Below the pieces are notes generated by a model, which saw only the letters and a list, made by a program, of their open reading frames with translations, did not search any database and was not told the DNA's origin. From assembly GCA_965224275.1 (NCBI GenBank), contig CBDCYR010000002.1:1-64000 (forward strand): a DNA stretch of 64,000 nt, in the 5' to 3' direction. The translations under genes and the position numbers were made by a program. Of this stretch, positions 60,279 through 64,000 are shown in pieces. This DNA comes from CAUZWH01 sp965224275 (lineage in GTDB: Bacteria > Pseudomonadota > Alphaproteobacteria > SHVV01). Numbering within the stretch: position 1 is the stretch's first letter; each line of letters begins with the position of its first letter.

Positions 60279-61418
60279 ATGGCACTGACTGAAATTATCG
60301 ACGACACCACGCTTGCCGGATTGCGTAAACCGCTGTCGCGGGCATCGCACGTAGCCGGTTTCATCTACAGCTCGCCCGAGATCTACGCCCTTGAGAAAGA
60401 GCGGATCTGGATGAAGGATTGGCTGTGCGTGGGGCGCGACGATGAGATCCCGGAGCCTGGCGACTACGTGACTTGGCGCATTGCCGACGAGCCCATCATC
60501 ATTGCCCGCAACGCCCAAGGTGAGATCAACGCGTTCGCCAACGTATGCGCGCATCGCGGCGTCGAGGTCGCACAAGGCAAGGGCAATACAACAGAATTCA
60601 GCTGCCCCTATCACGGCTGGCTCTACGACCTCAGCGGCAAGCTGATAGGCGCGCCCTACATGAAAGAGGCAGAGGGCTTCGACCCAACTCGCTGCCACCT
60701 GAAGCCGATCCGGTTTGGCGTCTGGCAGGGGTTCATGTTTGTCAATTTCGACGATGGATGCGAATCGTTGACAGACTTCATTGCGCCATTCGCTGAGGAT
60801 TTTGGATTTCTGGGTATGGGCGACCTGGCGGTCGCAGCAAAACTGGAGGTCGAATTCGGCTGTAACTGGAAGTTGGTGGCCGAAAACGCCATGGACAATC
60901 TGCATATCGCGGTCGTCCATCCGGTTACCCTCGGCGACGGCATCAAAGCTGAGGACGTCGACATCAAGCTGAATGCGCGTGGGGGCTACAGCAGCTTCTA
61001 TACCCACGAACCCCGCTTTAACGATCATCGGCCGATGTTCGGCGAACATATGGATTCTCAAAAGGACCGACCATCCAATTTCGCCGGCGCCGGGTTCATG
61101 TCACCCAACTTCCAGCTCTTTACTTATTGCGACAACGTCGAGTTGTCGATGCATTGGCCGATCGACATCGACCGGACGCGTCACACGATCACCATTATCT
61201 TCCCTAAAAAATTCTTCGGCCGGCCGGATTTTGCGGAACGCATTCAAGAGTATTACGACACGGAAACGCAGACCGTTGGTGAGGACGCAGAAATGGTGAG
61301 ATCACTGCAGCATGCGATGAGCGTTCGCGCGTTTGTTCCGGGCCGCATGTCGCGCGTTGAGAAGCCAATACACAATCTGCTCAATTACTACGTCGAGCGT
61401 ATGTTCGGCTCCGGTTAG
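60279..61418 (+). CDS. Rieske oxygenase alpha subunit (fourth)
   Basis: 379 residues. Rieske ligands C90/H92 (CAHRG) and C109/H112 (CPYHGW); the iron site segment is NAMDNLHIAVVHP. It resembles the third Rieske protein (39577) more than the other two. ATG 60279 is decided by GGAGGGAGG just upstream; the open frame itself begins 40 codons earlier inside the aminotransferase. It is followed 58 bases later by an AhpD-like gene. Choline/carnitine-type monooxygenase is the nearest functional group I can suggest; the substrate is not known. Confidence 0.88.
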   Translation: MALTEIIDDTTLAGLRKPLSRASHVAGFIYSSPEIYALEKERIWMKDWLCVGRDDEIPEPGDYVTWRIADEPIIIARNAQGEINAFANVCAHRGVEVAQGKGNTTEFSCPYHGWLYDLSGKLIGAPYMKEAEGFDPTRCHLKPIRFGVWQGFMFVNFDDGCESLTDFIAPFAEDFGFLGMGDLAVAAKLEVEFGCNWKLVAENAMDNLHIAVVHPVTLGDGIKAEDVDIKLNARGGYSSFYTHEPRFNDHRPMFGEHMDSQKDRPSNFAGAGFMSPNFQLFTYCDNVELSMHWPIDIDRTRHTITIIFPKKFFGRPDFAERIQEYYDTETQTVGEDAEMVRSLQHAMSVRAFVPGRMSRVEKPIHNLLNYYVERMFGSG

Positions 61419-61476
61419 AGCACTCTGGGATGGAGTCGATGTGGCCGCCTTATCGCAAAAAAAGAAGGGTCCGACT

Positions 61477-62061
61477 ATGACCGCCTGGATACGTATGATC
61501 GCCGACGAGGATGCTGACGCCACGCTCAAGCGGATGCTCGACAAAGTGCGCACGCCACACGGCACTGTCGACAACGTCATGCGGGTGCATAGTCTGCGTC
61601 CACATACGATGGAAGGGCACGTCGTTCTCTACAAAAGCGTGCTCCACAATCCCGACAACGTGCTGCCGTTTTGGTTTTTGGAGATTGTTGCTTCTTACAC
61701 CAGCATCCTCAACACGTGCGATTACAGCCTCGCGCATCACTTTACCAATGCCCGCCGGTTGATCGACGATGACGACCGCGCCGACGTGATCGACGTCGCG
61801 CTACGGGCCGGCCGACCGGAGGACGTTTTCGAAGGCAAGGAACTCGCGCTGCTCAATTATGTGGGCAAACTCACCACCGCGGTCGCGACGATGGACGAAG
61901 CGGATATGGCACCGTTGCGCGACGCCGGATGCGATGACGGCGAAATTCTTGAAGTGAACCAGGTGTGCGCCTACTTCAACTACTCGAATCGACTATTGAA
62001 CGGACTTGGCGTTACCACCGCCGGTGACACCATTGGTTACTACAAGAAAGACGCAGACTAA
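61477..62061 (+). CDS. AhpD-like / CMD-domain protein lacking the second redox cysteine
   Basis: 194 residues of the uncharacterised-peroxidase-related group: VDNVMRVHSLRPHTMEGH at the N-terminus, the redox segment NTCDYSLAHH, and the C-terminal FNYSNRLLNGLGV (typical for this group). The normal CxxC motif is CDYS here, so the resolving cysteine is a serine and ordinary disulfide peroxidase chemistry is unlikely. ATG 61477 follows AAGAAGGG. It is cotranscribed with the fourth Rieske gene. Confidence 0.85.
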   Translation: MTAWIRMIADEDADATLKRMLDKVRTPHGTVDNVMRVHSLRPHTMEGHVVLYKSVLHNPDNVLPFWFLEIVASYTSILNTCDYSLAHHFTNARRLIDDDDRADVIDVALRAGRPEDVFEGKELALLNYVGKLTTAVATMDEADMAPLRDAGCDDGEILEVNQVCAYFNYSNRLLNGLGVTTAGDTIGYYKKDAD

Positions 62062-62100
62062 TAACTTTCCGACGACGCTCCGCAACGCGGATGGCTCGTG

Positions 62101-62146
62101 GCGCACCAACGAAGGAACCTAAAGTACGGTTCCTTCGTTGGTGCGC
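62101..62146. terminator. 19 bp perfect inverted repeat between convergent genes
   Basis: Arms 62101-62119 and 62128-62146 are exact complements (19 pairs) around an 8-base loop (taaagtac). It lies between the ends of the AhpD-like gene (62061) and the OYE-type gene (62152), with no T-run after it. Most likely a bidirectional terminator or RNA 3'-end stabiliser; a mobile palindromic repeat is an alternative. Confidence 0.6.
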
Positions 62147-62151
62147 GCGCC

Positions 62152-63354
62152 CTAGTGCTTCTTGTGACCGCCGCGCAACACCCACCATCCATGACGCAAA
62201 AGCATGCGTTTGTCAGTTCGCCAGCATTGGGTGGGCTCCGTCCCGTCGTGTTCCAAACAAACGTTGCAGGACACACAATCAACCGAGCCGCGTTTGCCAG
62301 CTTTGATCTTGTTGGGCAGATCGGGCTCGCGGATGAAAGGCCGCGCCATCGATATGAAATCAGCGTCGCCGCTGGCGACAACGTCGGCCATCGTCTCTGT
62401 ATGGCGGATTCCGCCGACCAGAATAACCGGAATTTTCTTAAGGGCTTTTTTTACGGCCCGCGCGTGACCGCGGAAATAGCCCTCGTTGCCGGCCGGGGTC
62501 CACAGGCGGTGGATTACCATGTCCTGCCAAGCTCGCGCGAGCGACACGCCGATGAACACGTCGGCGCTCTTGGTGAGCGCATGTATAACACCAACCGAAA
62601 CCTCGAGCGCGTCGAGTCCCTCGGCTTCGAGTTGCGCCGCGCGGGGTACGCTTTCATCGATTGTTAGGCCACCTTCGTCCATCGAATCGGCCATACCCAG
62701 CTTGAAGGTCACTGGAAAGTCGTCACCCACTCGGTTGCGGACGGCGCGATAGACCTCAAGTACAAAACGGCTGCGGCGCTCGGCATCGCCACCCCAGTCG
62801 TCGTCGCGACGATTGGCGTGCGGTGAACTGAACTCACTGATCAAGTAACCGTGGCCGGCGTGGATGTGGACGCCGTCGAAGCCGGCCTCGCGCAGGCGAC
62901 GGGCGCCATTGCCGAAAGCTTCGATCGCTTCCCTAATGTCACCCTCGGTTGCTTCAACCGGCTGGCGGGCCGATATGAAGTTTTCGACTGGAGACGGCGC
63001 CAACGGCGTAACCGACGGAACGCGGCTCTGGCTGCCGGCGTGCCCTAGTTCACCGAAAATAATCCCTCCGGAATCGTGGATGCGATCGGTGAAGCGTTTG
63101 AAAGCCGGAACGACATCGTCGCGGTGAATCCCGGCGTGGTAATGCCCGCCACGACCGCGCGGGTGGACATACATTTGTCCGGTGAAGATGAGTCCGGCCC
63201 CACCACGAGCGAGGTCGAGGTACATATTGGTGTAATCTTCGGTGATGGTTCCGTCGGGACGCGACATGGACTCTGCAGTTGCAGCGCGGACGAATCGGTT
63301 CTTGATGGTTAGCGGACCGATCTGCCCTGGTTGGAACAATAATTCAACCGACAC
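62152..63354 (-). CDS. OYE-type NADH:flavin oxidoreductase
   Basis: 400 residues of the old-yellow-enzyme family. FQPGQIGPLTIKNRFVRAATAES opens the barrel (FMN-binding region, shortened here to IGPLTIKNRFVRAAT), HAGHGYLISEFSSPHANRR is the catalytic/FMN segment, and VILVGGIRHTETMADVVASG and FISMARPFIREPDLP hold the FMN phosphate. It ends with CVSCNVCLEHDG, as in the longer 2,4-dienoyl-CoA-reductase/trimethylamine-dehydrogenase branch but without the reductase domain. The start is a GTG (63354, with GGGGGT upstream, or 63363). Relatives include N-methylproline demethylase; the substrate is uncertain. Confidence 0.85.
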   Translation of the reverse strand: MSVELLFQPGQIGPLTIKNRFVRAATAESMSRPDGTITEDYTNMYLDLARGGAGLIFTGQMYVHPRGRGGHYHAGIHRDDVVPAFKRFTDRIHDSGGIIFGELGHAGSQSRVPSVTPLAPSPVENFISARQPVEATEGDIREAIEAFGNGARRLREAGFDGVHIHAGHGYLISEFSSPHANRRDDDWGGDAERRSRFVLEVYRAVRNRVGDDFPVTFKLGMADSMDEGGLTIDESVPRAAQLEAEGLDALEVSVGVIHALTKSADVFIGVSLARAWQDMVIHRLWTPAGNEGYFRGHARAVKKALKKIPVILVGGIRHTETMADVVASGDADFISMARPFIREPDLPNKIKAGKRGSVDCVSCNVCLEHDGTEPTQCWRTDKRMLLRHGWWVLRGGHKKH

Positions 63355-63366
63355 CGAACGCACCCC

Positions 63367-64000
63367 CTATGTGGCCGACCGACCGACCCGCACATGAACG
63401 CGGGCATCGCTCGCGTTCCACGCCGCTGCCGGATCGAGCGGATACACCGGGCGTGGAAGATCTTGCCAATCGAAATTCCCGAGATTGGGCGAGGTGAGTC
63501 CGGGTGCGTCCACCTCCAGAATCCGCTCGGGTGGAAACAGATGCTGAAAGCCGGCGCGAAAATGACCGCGCGACTTAACCACGATCGACCGCGCGGCGGC
63601 GGCATCGAAACCGAAGTGCTCGAAATAGTCCGCGCTGAATGTTTGCTGGCGTATCCCATTGACCAGGGCGACGCTGCCGCCGAAATCGATCGCGCATGAG
63701 CGGCCGAGTTTCACCGTGCGACCCTTGACTGCACCGTAATTGCCGACGAACACACCATCCTGGGAAAGCCGCAGCACCCGCGCCGAACGCGTGAATGGTT
63801 CCGAATTGAGGAAGGGATGGCCCACATTGAATTGCGCATCGAATTCGCCGCCCTCACCGGCAGAAAACGCAGCGTCAACGACATGCGGCTCACAGAAGAC
63901 ACCGAGCAGCGCCCCTTGCACCCCCGCTTCGCAAAACGCGCGCAGAATGTAGATCGTGTTTCCGCGTCCGCCGCCGCCAGGATTGTCGGCCACATCGGCA
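63367..64000 (-). CDS. MlrC-type (M81) metallopeptidase, C-terminal part, cut by the window end
   Basis: About 211 residues are visible; the gene continues beyond 64000. The DNPGGGGRGNT segment near the cut, DAQFNVGHP, and the C-terminal VDAPGLTSPNLGNF with RPVYPLD are characteristic of the microcystin-LR degradation protein MlrC / M81 family, whose members hydrolyse linear or cyclic amides with zinc. The stop lies four bases before the OYE-type gene's first possible start, so both are one operon. It fits the local set of amide-hydrolysing genes. Confidence 0.85.
   Translation of the reverse strand, partial: ADVADNPGGGGRGNTIYILRAFCEAGVQGALLGVFCEPHVVDAAFSAGEGGEFDAQFNVGHPFLNSEPFTRSARVLRLSQDGVFVGNYGAVKGRTVKLGRSCAIDFGGSVALVNGIRQQTFSADYFEHFGFDAAAARSIVVKSRGHFRAGFQHLFPPERILEVDAPGLTSPNLGNFDWQDLPRPVYPLDPAAAWNASDARVHVRVGRSAT

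Overview
This 64 kb window looks like chromosomal accessory DNA from a GC-rich alphaproteobacterium, probably a marine or host-associated Rhodospirillales- or Rhodobacterales-type heterotroph. The evidence is base composition, the family mix (four Rieske oxygenases, SoxBDAG, HyuAB, GlnT/GOGAT-like modules, a DddP-like protein) and the Shine-Dalgarno starts. It is dense with catabolic genes for small methylated nitrogen and sulfur compounds. I see no tRNA, rRNA or CRISPR array.

Layout. 0.2-4.4 kb (+): an acyl-CoA synthetase, a TPR lipoprotein-like gene broken by a one-base frameshift, and a Rieske oxygenase. 4.6-9.8 kb (-): a run of two paralogous TauD-type dioxygenases, an MBL hydrolase, a D-threonine-aldolase-like PLP enzyme and two small envelope proteins that share a C-terminal motif. 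9.9-11.9 kb: cupin, unknown protein, SDR. 12.0-23.5 kb (-): a tight eight-gene operon, Rieske oxygenase - HyuA - HyuB - SoxB - SoxD - SoxA - SoxG - FAD monooxygenase. 23.5-28.1 kb: a LysR remnant, DddP-like lyase + RidA, a small unknown, MmgE/PrpD and a GST. 28.1-31.7 kb (-): a polar-amino-acid ABC importer. 31.9-38.4 kb (+): DadA/PuuB-type oxidase, alpha/beta hydrolase, amidase, AraC regulator, VOC protein, and an AhpD-like gene whose promoter region and first codons are duplicated. 38.4-41.3 kb (-): di-iron protein, Rieske oxygenase, DinB. 41.5-53.2 kb: creatininase-family amidohydrolase, two GlnT/GmaS-type ligases, a fused glutamate-synthase-like set (GATase, GXGXG+FMN, GltD+second barrel), XRE-cupin regulator, divergent Amt transporter and a small membrane protein. 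53.3-58.1 kb: a PAS hybrid histidine kinase cleanly split by a 1.67 kb IS1182-type element. 58.1-64 kb: Gfo/Idh/MocA oxidoreductase, HisC-like aminotransferase, a fourth Rieske oxygenase with an AhpD-like partner, an OYE-type flavoenzyme and the C-terminal part of an MlrC-type (M81) protein.

How it may work together (inference): importer, amidohydrolases, ATP-dependent hydantoinase and sarcosine-oxidase complex suggest opening and demethylation of N-methylated rings or amides to amino acids. The GlnT/GmaS, GOGAT-like and Amt cluster resembles the N-methylglutamate route for methylamine, or a dedicated nitrogen-assimilation module. The main candidates for something undescribed are the Rieske-HyuAB-SoxBDAG operon and the fused GOGAT-like cluster with its Amt-linked small protein. 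Several fresh lesions (IS insertion with target duplication, exact 43 bp tandem duplication, ~200 bp promoter duplication, a frameshift, a LysR stump) indicate a region under active change.
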